This document shows, one piece after another, positions 6,638 to 14,241 of a stretch of 16,007 bases of DNA. The DNA is taken from positions 1 to 16,007 of the forward strand of contig CALZKX010000284.1 of assembly GCA_945788155.1 (NCBI GenBank), given 5' to 3'. This DNA comes from an uncultured Flavobacteriaceae bacterium. GTDB taxonomy: Bacteria; Bacteroidota; Bacteroidia; Flavobacteriales; Flavobacteriaceae. The notes under the pieces were generated by a model. That model was given only the letters and a program-made list of their open reading frames with translations, made no database searches and had not been told where the DNA came from. The first letter of the stretch is position 1, and every line of letters starts with the position of its first letter. Position numbers and translations under genes: made by a program.

Positions 6638-7372
6638 TTGATTAGGCTTAAGTTCTTTTTATCGCTATTCCTATTTACAATAATAGCAAATTCCCAAAAT
6701 ATTAAGGGGATTGTGTATCATAATTTATCTACTGCAAAAGGACTCACTGTTACAAATACAACTCAAAAAGTAAAAACCTATACTGATGATAAAGGTTACT
6801 TTACCATCAGTGCAAACATAAATGACACTTTAATGTTTGGTTCATTATTTCATCAAACCAAAACATTATTAATTGAATCACACCACTTTGGCGATAATAT
6901 TGTTATTGAGGTTAAAAAAACTGTCAATACCCTTGATGAAGTTTTAATTAACAAAGAACCAGAAACTAAAGAATTTAATAAAGAAGAATATACTACAACT
7001 TTTAAAAACCAAATAACGGAAGACATGAAACGTCGACCATATTTATACGGTCCTCCACCAAGTGGTAATATTGATTTTGTTGCCATAGGGAAACTAATTG
7101 GGAAATTATTTAAACGCAAAAAAAATATAAAACCTCTGTTTACTCCCCTATCTTATAAATCAATAGATTCTCTTTTTAATACAGATAGGTTTTTTAATGA
7201 TACACTTCTAACTGAAGAACTTAAAATACCAAAAGAGTATAAATATCTTTTTTTTGAATATTGTAATGTCAAGCAAATTAACAAAGATTTATTAAAAGAA
7301 AACAGCAAGTTTTTATTGTTGGATGCTTTTATGAGATATAGTATTGAATTTTCAGAATTCATTAAAAATTAA
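6638..7372 (+). CDS. Secreted protein with carboxypeptidase-regulatory-like domain, unknown function
   Basis: This is a 244-residue protein with a signal peptide (LKFFLSLFLFTIIANSQ, probably cleaved after Ser-Gln) and no lipobox. Residues about 20-100 form a CarboxypepD_reg-like beta-sandwich: IKGIVYHN, TVTNTTQKVKTYTDDKGYFTI, then LDEVLI. This is the plug-like extension seen at the start of many Bacteroidota outer-membrane proteins, but no beta-barrel or TonB box follows. The C-terminal 140 residues are charged and helical with a basic patch (FKRKKNIK) and match no family I recognise. The start is TTG at 6638: an in-frame TAA lies two codons upstream, and no ATG gives the signal peptide. It lies 85 bases after the thioesterase gene on the same strand. 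Similar small proteins are common in flavobacteria with no assigned role. Confidence 0.75.
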   Translation: MIRLKFFLSLFLFTIIANSQNIKGIVYHNLSTAKGLTVTNTTQKVKTYTDDKGYFTISANINDTLMFGSLFHQTKTLLIESHHFGDNIVIEVKKTVNTLDEVLINKEPETKEFNKEEYTTTFKNQITEDMKRRPYLYGPPPSGNIDFVAIGKLIGKLFKRKKNIKPLFTPLSYKSIDSLFNTDRFFNDTLLTEELKIPKEYKYLFFEYCNVKQINKDLLKENSKFLLLDAFMRYSIEFSEFIKN

Positions 7373-7482
7373 AATCCTTACAGGAATAATAATACTCTAC
7401 AACAAAAGTTATATTTTTAGTTAGCTACTATTTTTTAAACTCAAAAATTGAATAAAATAGTTTGAAAGTTTACTTTTACAAA

Positions 7483-9090
7483 ATGAAGCGTCTATCTTAT
7501 TTTTTACTTAGTCTAACAATTCTAATGTTTTGGAGTTCTTGCCGCAAAGATTTTGAATTTTCTGCCAGCACAGGCTCATTAATATTCTCTAAAGACACTG
7601 TGTATTTAGACACCGTTTTTACCAACATTGGTTCTAGCACTTACAACTTGAAAGTATATAATAACAGTAATGACGATATTGTAATTCCTTCAATTAAACT
7701 TTCTGAAGGTTATAATTCGTACTACCGAATGACCATCGATGGCACCACTGGTCTAGAAGGTGGTCCAAACGAACCTATAGGAAAAGTGTTCGAGAACATA
7801 GAAATGCTCGCTAAAGACAGTATGTATATTTTCATTGAAACGACCATAGATATTCAAGATTTAGCAGCATCACAAACGCAATTTTTATATACTGATGCAA
7901 TAGAATTCGACTCTGGCGAGAATCTTCAAAAAGTAGAATTGGTTACCTTGGTTAAAGATGCCAATTTTATTTACCCAGATCGCTCAACCACAATTGACTC
8001 TGAAACTGGAGAAGAAATTCATGTTATTGAAACATTAACGTTTGATGTAGATGGCGATGGTATGGAAGACGAAACCACCATTCAAGGACGTTTTTTAGCT
8101 GATAATGAACTAACTTTTACCAGCGAAAAGCCCTATGTTATTTATGGTTATGCTGCTGTAGCCAATGGCAAAACATTAACCATTGATGCTGGCGCAAGAG
8201 TCCATTTTCACGCAAACTCTGGCTTATTAATTACTGGTGGAGCCTCATTAAAGGTAAATGGCACACCAAGCATAGACCAAGAGCTCATGGAAGGCGAAGT
8301 TATTTTTGAAGGTGACAGATTGGAATCTGCTTTTGCCAAGGTTCCTGGGCAATGGCAAGCCATTTGGTTATTTGATGGCAGTATAGATAACCTAATTAAT
8401 AATGCAACTATTAAAAATGGTACCATTGGTATTTTAAGTGATGGCAATCAAGATAACCCAACAAAACTCGTCATCACAAATTCACAAATATATAATTCAA
8501 GTAATTTTGGAATTTTAGGAAGAGGGACTTCTATTAATGGCGAAAATGTAGTTGTAAATAACAGTGGTCAATCATCGTTTGCAGGTACTTATGGTGGTTC
8601 GTATAATTTTGTGCATTCAACATTTGCCAATTATTGGAGCAATAGTTTTAGGCAGTTCCCATCGATTTTATTAAACAATTTTATTGTTGATGAAGACAAT
8701 ACAGTATTCACAAATCCATTAAATGAAGCAAATTTTACAAACTGCATTGTGTACGGAAACGATAATCCAGAGTTGATTTTAGATAGAGACCCTTCAGATG
8801 ATTTTAATTTTAAATTCACCAATAGCCTCATCAAATTTGATAATTCCAATAATAATTTTACTGGTGATGTTTACGACTTTAACAACAGCTTTTTATACGA
8901 AAATGTTCTTTTTAACCAAGACCCTGAATTCCTAGACCCAAACAATAACCAACTAAACATTCCTAATGGGTCGCCAGCAGATAATTTTGGTATTACCTTT
9001 GGAAATTTATCATCTGATATTTTAAATACTACCAGAAGTGCAACTCCAGATTTAGGTGCTTATGAAAGTGTTGTGTTTGAAGATAATTAA
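7483..9090 (+). CDS. Parallel beta-helix lipoprotein with DUF1573-like N-terminal domain
   Basis: This is a 535-residue surface or periplasmic lipoprotein. ATG 7483 gives a compact lipoprotein signal ending WSSC (Cys20); the alternative TTG at 7462 adds seven residues. After the anchor, residues about 25-160 look like an Ig-like beta-sandwich of the DUF1573 kind (DTVFTNIGSSTYNLKVYNNS). A short acidic calcium-loop-like stretch DVDGDGMEDE follows (188-197). From about 215 to 520 there is a right-handed parallel beta-helix with recurring short strands and Asn/Gly turns, for example VIYGYAAVANGKTLTIDAGA, ATIKNGTIGILSDGN and LVITNSQIYNSSNFGILGRG. The protein ends with the ATPDLGAYE signature common at the end of bacterial beta-helix proteins. 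Beta-helices often bind or cleave polysaccharides, but I see no catalytic triad to support an enzyme call. It may be a surface-binding protein. Confidence 0.85.
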   Translation: MKRLSYFLLSLTILMFWSSCRKDFEFSASTGSLIFSKDTVYLDTVFTNIGSSTYNLKVYNNSNDDIVIPSIKLSEGYNSYYRMTIDGTTGLEGGPNEPIGKVFENIEMLAKDSMYIFIETTIDIQDLAASQTQFLYTDAIEFDSGENLQKVELVTLVKDANFIYPDRSTTIDSETGEEIHVIETLTFDVDGDGMEDETTIQGRFLADNELTFTSEKPYVIYGYAAVANGKTLTIDAGARVHFHANSGLLITGGASLKVNGTPSIDQELMEGEVIFEGDRLESAFAKVPGQWQAIWLFDGSIDNLINNATIKNGTIGILSDGNQDNPTKLVITNSQIYNSSNFGILGRGTSINGENVVVNNSGQSSFAGTYGGSYNFVHSTFANYWSNSFRQFPSILLNNFIVDEDNTVFTNPLNEANFTNCIVYGNDNPELILDRDPSDDFNFKFTNSLIKFDNSNNNFTGDVYDFNNSFLYENVLFNQDPEFLDPNNNQLNIPNGSPADNFGITFGNLSSDILNTTRSATPDLGAYESVVFEDN

Positions 9091-9127
9091 ACTTAAATAC
9101 TCTTACAAATATTTGAGTTGGTCAGTC

Positions 9128-9149
9128 TGAATCTTCGCAAACAGATTCA
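9128..9149 (+). terminator. Hairpin after the beta-helix gene
   Basis: TGAATCT (9128-9134) and AGATTCA (9143-9149) form a 7-base stem with an 8-base loop, 37 bases after the stop of the beta-helix lipoprotein gene. No U-run follows, so termination here is only possible. GTCAGTCTGA at its left edge also recalls the intergenic palindromes elsewhere in this window. Confidence 0.35.
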
Positions 9150-9162
9150 TGTGAAACAAACT

Positions 9163-9427
9163 TAATTAACGTGAGTTCGATATAACTAAAAGTATATAAT
9201 CAAAATATAATTACTTGATTGTTAGTGTGATATGTGTTTGTTTATTGTAAACACCCTCCTTTCTCCTCCCTCAAGGGAGGAATTCCCAAAGATGACATTG
9301 TCTCCTTGAGGATTATCGAGATAAAAGCGACAGCTTTTGTTGAAGATACCGAGCGAAGCTCATTAGGGGTGTTTTTATTTCAATCAGCTTATAGTCAATG
9401 ACTTTTATATCGAACTCACGTTAATTA
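9163..9427. mobile_element. Candidate MITE-like element with 16-base terminal inverted repeats and TAATTA flanks
   Basis: ACGTGAGTTCGATATA at 9169-9184 recurs exactly, inverted, at 9406-9421. Each copy is bordered on its outer side by TAATTA (9163-9168 and 9422-9427), which can be read as a 6-base target duplication. TAATTA is its own reverse complement, so the flanks could equally be the outer part of a 22-base inverted repeat. The 253-base interior has no credible open reading frame. It contains CCTCCC-TCAA-GGGAGG (9265-9280) and an outer pairing of AAACACC (9249-9255) with GGTGTTT (9368-9374), so it is itself foldable. It may be a non-autonomous transposable element or a composite of palindromic repeats. 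Confidence 0.5.
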
Positions 9428-9504
9428 CCTCAACCTTACTTGTTTAAGCTTTGATGTATTCATGAAAAAATAAAAAGTAGTTTGCAAAATCTAACGCTCG
9501 CTAA

Positions 9505-9670
9505 AACCTAAAAATTTTAGGCATTGGTAATTATAGTGTTGCTGAAAAATTACTGCACAGCGATAAATGGATGATTGAACAAATAATTTAGAAAAGACCA
9601 TGAGAGAAGTAAAAACTTTCTAGAAAACAAAATAAAACGTCATTACAAACACAATGAATTAATCTGTTAA
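9505..9670 (+). pseudogene. Possible decayed coding remnant
   Basis: Two short open stretches join across one frame change. Codons from 9505 to the stop at 9589-9591 read LGIGNYSVAEKLLHSDKWM and so on. From 9587 in the next usable frame the reading continues as FRKDHERSKNFLENKIKRH and on to a stop at 9668-9670. Both have the look of real protein, in that their composition is less AT-driven than random translation here. Neither has a start codon, and I recognise no family. It may be the tail of a lost gene or chance. Confidence 0.25.
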
Positions 9671-9714
9671 TCGTTTATTACAATTTTATAGATTGCTACG
9701 TTCCTCGCAATGAT
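9639..9714. repeat. REP-like palindrome, one intact and one degraded arm
   Basis: The right arm (9690-9714) read on the minus strand is ATCATTGCGAGGAACGTAGC then AATCT. This form, GTCATTGCGAGGAACGAAGCAATC, is a well-known scattered repeat in Bacteroidota genomes (from memory). The left arm (9639-9665) starts GTCATTACAAA and ends TTAATCT, matching the same ends with a worn centre. The repeat lies just downstream of glyA, about 30 bases past its stop on the minus strand. Confidence 0.6.
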
Positions 9715-9743
9715 GTAACCCAATTTTCTTAGGTTTTTTTATA

Positions 9744-11033
9744 TTAACCTTGATACTCCTTTTGAGCAAATAATGGTCTGTGTGCCATCATATCATAAAC
9801 TTTTTCTTTTACTGCCGCTAAAACAGCTTCATTTTCATAGTTCATAATTACCTCATCTACTAACTCGACGATAGGTGTCATATCTTCTTCTTTCATACCT
9901 CTTGTAGTAATTGCTGGTGTTCCAATTCTAATCCCAGAGGTTACAAATGGCGATTTATCATCAAAAGGCACCATGTTTTTATTAACTGTGATATCTGCTT
10001 TCACAAGTGCTTGTTCGGCATCTTTTCCAGTAATGTTTTTGTTTCTTAAATCAATAAGCATCATGTGGTTGTCTGTTCCATTGGAAATGATATGATATCC
10101 TTTATCAACTAAAGCTTTAGCCATAGCATCAGCATTCTTTTTTACTTGTAACGTGTAATGCATAAAGTCGTCAGTCAAAGCTTCTCCAAACGCAATCGCT
10201 TTGGCAGCTATAATGTGCTCTAATGGGCCACCTTGGTTTCCTGGAAACACAGCTGAATTTAAAAGTGACGACATCATTTTTGGCTTACCAGATTTTAAAG
10301 TATGCCCAAAGGGATTTTCAAAATCTTTTCCCATCATAATCAATCCACCCCTTGGACCACGTAAGGTTTTATGAGTGGTTGTTGTAACCACATGACAATG
10401 TGGTAACGGATCGTTTAAAATACCTTTAGCAATTAATCCTGCTGGATGTGAAATATCTGCCATTAAAATTGCTCCAACGCTATCAGCTATCTTTCTAAAA
10501 CGCTCAAAATCCATATCTCTAGAATATGCAGAAGCACCAGCAATAATTAGTTTTGGCTGTTCTTTTCTAGCAATAGTTTCCATCTTGTCATAATCTATAC
10601 GTCCTGTCTCTTGATTGACACCATAAAAAACCGGAGTGTATAATTTACCAGAAAAATTTACTGGAGATCCATGAGTTAAGTGACCACCATGCGATAAATC
10701 GAATCCAAGAATTTTATCGCCTGGATTTAAACAAGCAAAAAACACCGCTGTATTTGCCTGACTTCCAGAGTGTGGCTGTACATTTACATACTCAGCTCCA
10801 AATAAGGTTTTTGCCCTGTCGATAGCAATTTGTTCTACTTCATCCACCACTTCACAGCCACCATAATAACGCTTTCCAGGATAGCCTTCGGCATATTTGT
10901 TTGTTAATACAGATCCCGCAGCTTCCATTACTTGATCGCTTACAAAATTCTCTGAAGCTATTAATTCAATACCATGTAACTGGCGTTCTTTTTCTGCTTC
11001 TATCAATTCAAAGATTTGTTTATCGCGTTGCAT
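9744..11033 (-). CDS. glyA: Serine hydroxymethyltransferase
   Basis: This PLP enzyme interconverts serine and glycine and charges tetrahydrofolate with a one-carbon unit; it is the main source of 5,10-methylene-THF for purine, thymidylate and methionine synthesis. I start it at ATG 11033 (MQRDKQIFELIEAEKERQ), giving 429 residues. The reading frame runs open upstream to 11078, but those 15 residues are hydrophobic and unlike the family. The visible landmarks are ELIASENF (the SHMT N-terminal box), YAEGYPGKRYYGG, QPHSGSQAN, DISHPAGLIAKG with the cofactor Asp, and the PLP lysine K222 in TTTTHKTLRGPRGG. The length is typical of bacterial SHMT. Transcription is monocistronic and ends near the REP-like palindrome. 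A -7 box is visible upstream. Confidence 0.97.
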   Translation of the reverse strand: MQRDKQIFELIEAEKERQLHGIELIASENFVSDQVMEAAGSVLTNKYAEGYPGKRYYGGCEVVDEVEQIAIDRAKTLFGAEYVNVQPHSGSQANTAVFFACLNPGDKILGFDLSHGGHLTHGSPVNFSGKLYTPVFYGVNQETGRIDYDKMETIARKEQPKLIIAGASAYSRDMDFERFRKIADSVGAILMADISHPAGLIAKGILNDPLPHCHVVTTTTHKTLRGPRGGLIMMGKDFENPFGHTLKSGKPKMMSSLLNSAVFPGNQGGPLEHIIAAKAIAFGEALTDDFMHYTLQVKKNADAMAKALVDKGYHIISNGTDNHMMLIDLRNKNITGKDAEQALVKADITVNKNMVPFDDKSPFVTSGIRIGTPAITTRGMKEEDMTPIVELVDEVIMNYENEAVLAAVKEKVYDMMAHRPLFAQKEYQG

Positions 11034-11060
11034 AATTTTTAATTGTGTTATTATTGAACT

Positions 11061-11068
11061 CAAAAATA
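11061..11068 (-). promoter_or_regulatory. -7 promoter element for glyA
   Basis: TATTTTTG on the minus strand matches TAnnTTTG, 27 bases upstream of the ATG at 11033. No TTG is found at the proper distance, so the assignment is tentative. Its presence between 11033 and 11078 also supports the shorter start for glyA. Confidence 0.4.
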
Positions 11069-11192
11069 GTAAATACATTAGTTTAATTTTGTAAAAAACA
11101 TATATTTACTAAGTAATTTATCAACCATTTATTAAGGTGTGGTCGAATTTACATTTTAAGTTAAAAATCACATCTAATATTAAAAAATTATG

Positions 11193-11200
11193 TAGGTTTG
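11193..11200 (+). promoter_or_regulatory. -7 promoter element for fumarylacetoacetase gene
   Basis: TAGGTTTG matches TAnnTTTG and lies 37 bases before the ATG at 11238. The -33 region has no TTG, so the match is partial. No obvious operator palindrome is seen in the surrounding 150 bases. Confidence 0.35.
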
Positions 11201-11237
11201 AAATATAATTCATTAAAAACTAATCAACATAAATACT

Positions 11238-12530
11238 ATGCCTTTATCAGCAAATAACCCAGATAGAACTTCGTGGCTCCACGTTGATAAAAATTCTGAT
11301 TTTCCAATACAGAATATTCCTTTTGGTGTGTTTTTAACACGTGATGACATAATTACCATTGGAACAAGAATTGGAGATACTGCAATAGATTTAGGTGCTT
11401 TGCATCAACTAGGATACTTTGATGGCATCCCATTAACCGATGATATATTTCTTCAAGATACTCTTAACGATTTTATTGCCGATGGTCGTAAAACATGGCG
11501 TTTGGTTAGAAATAGAATTGCTGAAATATTTGATAGCAATAACGATAAACTAAAAAATAACAAGCCTCATAAAGAAATTGTTTTATTCCGCTTAGACGAA
11601 ATAGAAATGCAATTGCCTGTACAAATTTGCGATTATACCGATTTTTATGCAAGTAAGGAACATGCCACCAATGTTGGGACCATGTTTAGAGGCAAAGACA
11701 ATGCGTTAATGCCAAATTGGTTGCATTTACCTGTTGGCTATCATGGCAGAAGCTCGTCTATTATTCCATCTGGAATTCCAATTCACAGGCCTCAAGGGCA
11801 AACGCTTCCTGAAGGTGCAGACACTCCTGTTTTTGGACCATCTAAGTTAGTAGATTTCGAATTGGAAATGGCTTTTATTACTACTGATGCAAACGATTTG
11901 GGAGAACCAATACCTATAGATGAAGCCGAAGAATATATTTTTGGACTGGTATTGTTTAACGATTGGAGCGCAAGAGACATTCAAAAATGGGAATATGTGC
12001 CATTAGGGCCTTTCTTAGGAAAGAATTTTGCGTCGTCAATTTCACCATGGATTGTAACTTTAGACGCTTTAGAGCCTTTTAGGACAGACACACCAAAGCA
12101 AAATCCAAAACCGTTAGAGTATTTACAGTTTAAAGGTAAAAAGAGTTTTGATATTAATTTGGAAGCTGCCATTAAACCAAAAGGCGCTAAAGAAACTGTG
12201 GTTTCACGTTCTAATTTTAAATATATGTATTGGAACATGGCACAGCAATTAGCACACCACACAGTTAATGGGTGTCCTGTAAACTCTGGAGATATGATGG
12301 GAAGTGGTACGATTTCTGGGCCAACCAAAGACTCTTACGGTTCGATGCTTGAATTAACATGGAAAGGTGAAAAACCAATTAAAATGAAAGATGGCACCGA
12401 ACGCAAGTTTATTAATGACAACGATACCGTAATTTTAAGAGGTTATTGCGAAAAAAATGATACTAGAATTGGTTTTGGAGAAGTACAATCTCAATTACTA
12501 CCAGTTTTTAATCCAAAAAAGAAAAAATAG
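11238..12530 (+). CDS. fahA: Fumarylacetoacetase
   Basis: This catalyses the last step of tyrosine/phenylalanine breakdown through homogentisate: hydrolysis of fumarylacetoacetate to fumarate and acetoacetate, in the cytosol. At 430 residues it has the full two-domain length, with an N-terminal SH3-like part (FGVFLTRDD, RIGDTAIDLGALH) and a C-terminal catalytic domain. The active-site residues known for the mouse enzyme appear here at a constant offset of nine: Asp135 and His142 in DYTDFYASKEHATN, Arg151, Glu208 and Glu210 in VDFELEMAF, Asp242 in NDWSARDIQ, and Lys262 in LGKNF. The metal site and catalytic dyad are therefore intact. The other pathway genes (homogentisate dioxygenase, 4-hydroxyphenylpyruvate dioxygenase) are not in the window. 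The downstream GIY-YIG gene lies only 42 bases away but is probably unrelated in function. Confidence 0.97.
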   Translation: MPLSANNPDRTSWLHVDKNSDFPIQNIPFGVFLTRDDIITIGTRIGDTAIDLGALHQLGYFDGIPLTDDIFLQDTLNDFIADGRKTWRLVRNRIAEIFDSNNDKLKNNKPHKEIVLFRLDEIEMQLPVQICDYTDFYASKEHATNVGTMFRGKDNALMPNWLHLPVGYHGRSSSIIPSGIPIHRPQGQTLPEGADTPVFGPSKLVDFELEMAFITTDANDLGEPIPIDEAEEYIFGLVLFNDWSARDIQKWEYVPLGPFLGKNFASSISPWIVTLDALEPFRTDTPKQNPKPLEYLQFKGKKSFDINLEAAIKPKGAKETVVSRSNFKYMYWNMAQQLAHHTVNGCPVNSGDMMGSGTISGPTKDSYGSMLELTWKGEKPIKMKDGTERKFINDNDTVILRGYCEKNDTRIGFGEVQSQLLPVFNPKKKK

Positions 12531-12572
12531 CTTCAACATGCTCAGCTACCTTTTATAATTTAATTTATAAGT

Positions 12573-12878
12573 ATGCCCAAAGGGTACATGTACATATTAG
12601 AATGCTCTAATGGAAGCTACTATGTAGGTAGTACAGTCTATTTGGAATATAGATATAAACAACACCAAAACGATGAAGCTTCTAAGCATGCTAAAAGTTA
12701 TTTACCAGTAGTTTTAGTGAATCATGAAGTATTTCCTCAAATTCATCAAGCATTCATAACAGAAAAGCAAGTACAAGGTTTGGGTAGAAAAAAGAAAGAA
12801 GCATTGATAAACAATCGCACAATAAACTACCAAGATTATCAAAAAAATACCCCATTTAAAAAAGACAATTCGAGTTAA
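12573..12878 (+). CDS. GIY-YIG domain protein, UPF0213/YhbQ-like small nuclease family
   Basis: This is a 101-residue single-domain protein of the GIY-YIG (URI) superfamily. The signature triads are MYI (6-8) and YVG (17-19) in YMYILECSNGSYYVGST. The expected catalytic Arg27 sits in YLEYRYKQH, and the metal-binding Glu64 in FITEKQVQGLGRKKKEALI; these positions suggest a nuclease-competent fold. No DNA-binding domain is attached, unlike UvrC or homing endonucleases. Stand-alone members are frequent in Bacteroidota, often in several copies, with suggested but unproven roles in DNA repair or processing. It starts 42 bases after fahA on the same strand, so it may share a transcript. Confidence 0.88.
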   Translation: MPKGYMYILECSNGSYYVGSTVYLEYRYKQHQNDEASKHAKSYLPVVLVNHEVFPQIHQAFITEKQVQGLGRKKKEALINNRTINYQDYQKNTPFKKDNSS

Positions 12879-12903
12879 TATTGTAACAAATTATTGGCTG
12901 TAA

Positions 12904-12920
12904 ACTGAGCTTGCCGAAGT
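12904..12920 (+). repeat. Possible half-site of a REP-like palindrome
   Basis: ACTGAGCTTGCCGAAGT resembles one arm of the CTGAGCGCAGTCGAAG palindrome at 3078-3149. No matching inverted arm follows within 60 bases, so it would be a fragment or chance. Confidence 0.25.
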
Positions 12921-12969
12921 TTGGCATCATAATTGAAAAATAGATAAAAAAACCCAAAATACTGAGCTT

Positions 12970-14151
12970 ATGAAAAAATTACTACTCTTAACAGTATTGC
13001 TTTCAATACTCATATCGTGTAATGGAAGAAAACAGGTCGAAAAAGCAGTAAATTCTGGTAATTACGACCAAGCCATTGCAAATGCATTAAAAAAACTAGA
13101 AACCAATAAAAATAAAAAACGTAAGCAAGATTATGTTTTAATGCTCAGGGATGCTTATTACAAAGCTATCGAGCGTGACTTAAATACTATAAGGCATTTG
13201 CAAAAAGACAACAATCCAGAGTTGTACACAGAAATCCATGAGCTTTTTTTAGATTTAGATGCACGTCAAGAAGCTATTAAACCTGTAATGCCACTTTTGG
13301 TGAATGGAAAAACTATAAAATTCAAGTTTAATGATTACAGTAGCGACATTGTAGCATCTCGTAACGATGCCGCCGATTATCTATACGAAAAAGGACTTGC
13401 TTTATTAGAAACAGACAATAAAGCAAATATGCGAGAAGCCTATGATATTTATAATTACATAGAACGTATTTATCCAAATTATGAAGATTCTCGAGAATTG
13501 ATGGACGAAGCTCACCAAAGAGGTATAAGTTACGTTATTGTTAGCATTGAAAATCAAACACAACAAATAATACCACAACAACTTGAGGACGATTTGCTTA
13601 ATTTTGACACCTATGGTTTAAACAAATTTTGGACAACCTATCATGCAAATGCCAATGCAAATATTAACTATGATTTTGCCATGCAATTACAGTTGCAACG
13701 CATTAATATTTCACCAGAAAGAATTAAAGAACGTCAACTAATAAGAGAAAAAGATGTTGTTGATGGCTGGGAATACAAATTAGATAGTGATGGCAATGTA
13801 GCCAAAGATACCTTGGGCAATGATATTAAAGTAGATAAAATTATTACCGTAAAAGCTAGGTATAATGAGTTCGTGCAAACAAAATCATCGCAGGTAATTG
13901 CAAGTGTGGTATATACCAATTTAGTATCCAACCAAACCTTGGATGCATTTCCAATAGACAGTGGCTTCGTTTTCGAAAATATATTTGCAAGATATAGAGG
14001 TGACAAAAGAGCCTTAACACGTAAAGATCTAGATATTGCTAGAAACAGGCAAGTACCATTTCCTTCTAACGAACAAATGGTTTATGATACTGGTGAAGAT
14101 CTTAAACTCAAATTAAAGAATATTATAAATTCATACAGTTTTAACAATTAA
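12970..14151 (+). CDS. Conserved lipoprotein of unknown function with TPR-like N-terminus
   Basis: This is a predicted lipoprotein of 393 residues; the signal MKKLLLLTVLLSILISC ends in a good lipobox (Cys17). The region after the anchor is helical and repeat-like (VEKAVNSGNYDQAIANALKKL, then DYVLMLRDAYYKAIERDL, and again YEKGLALLETDNKANMREAYDIYNYIERIYPNYEDSRELMDEA), which fits two or three TPR-type hairpins within residues 20-190. From about 190 it turns into an alpha/beta domain with long strands (YVIVSIENQ, FAMQLQLQRINIS, KIITVKARYNEFV, QVIASVVYTNLV), and it ends in a charged helix. I know no functional name for this type. It resembles flavobacterial lipoproteins left as hypothetical. It is 91 bases after the GIY-YIG gene, in convergent orientation with the ParDE pair. 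Confidence 0.8.
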   Translation: MKKLLLLTVLLSILISCNGRKQVEKAVNSGNYDQAIANALKKLETNKNKKRKQDYVLMLRDAYYKAIERDLNTIRHLQKDNNPELYTEIHELFLDLDARQEAIKPVMPLLVNGKTIKFKFNDYSSDIVASRNDAADYLYEKGLALLETDNKANMREAYDIYNYIERIYPNYEDSRELMDEAHQRGISYVIVSIENQTQQIIPQQLEDDLLNFDTYGLNKFWTTYHANANANINYDFAMQLQLQRINISPERIKERQLIREKDVVDGWEYKLDSDGNVAKDTLGNDIKVDKIITVKARYNEFVQTKSSQVIASVVYTNLVSNQTLDAFPIDSGFVFENIFARYRGDKRALTRKDLDIARNRQVPFPSNEQMVYDTGEDLKLKLKNIINSYSFNN

Positions 14152-14161
14152 ATCTAGGTTT

Positions 14162-14190
14162 ACTTTAAGATGAAAATTTTGTTTTAAAGT
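14162..14190. terminator. Weak hairpin between convergent lipoprotein and parE genes
   Basis: ACTTTAA (14162-14168) and TTAAAGT (14184-14190) pair over 7 bases around a 15-base AT-rich loop. It lies 10 bases after the lipoprotein stop and 51 bases from the parE stop. The stem is AT-only apart from one pair, so termination is uncertain. Confidence 0.3.
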
Positions 14191-14241
14191 TAGCTTAATA
14201 ATGGTTGTCTTTTAATACAGTTCTTTGTTGTGTACAGTTTT

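Noticed and set aside
6853..7362. Minus-strand open frames at 6853-7119 and 7153-7362
   Set aside because: Shadows of the secreted protein gene; composition reflects reverse-complement AT-rich codons.
9091..9743. CRISPR array or tRNA in the longest gene-free stretch
   Set aside because: No regularly spaced direct repeat and no cloverleaf with a T-loop GTTCGAATC-type box; the GTTCGAT in the inverted termini is not in a tRNA context.
11034..11078. Longer glyA start adding 15 residues
   Set aside because: The extra residues are hydrophobic and unlike the conserved SHMT N-terminus, and the likely -7 promoter box falls within that stretch.
11792..12328. Minus-strand open frames within the fumarylacetoacetase gene
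   Set aside because: The plus-strand gene has all active-site residues; the antisense frames have no recognisable features.
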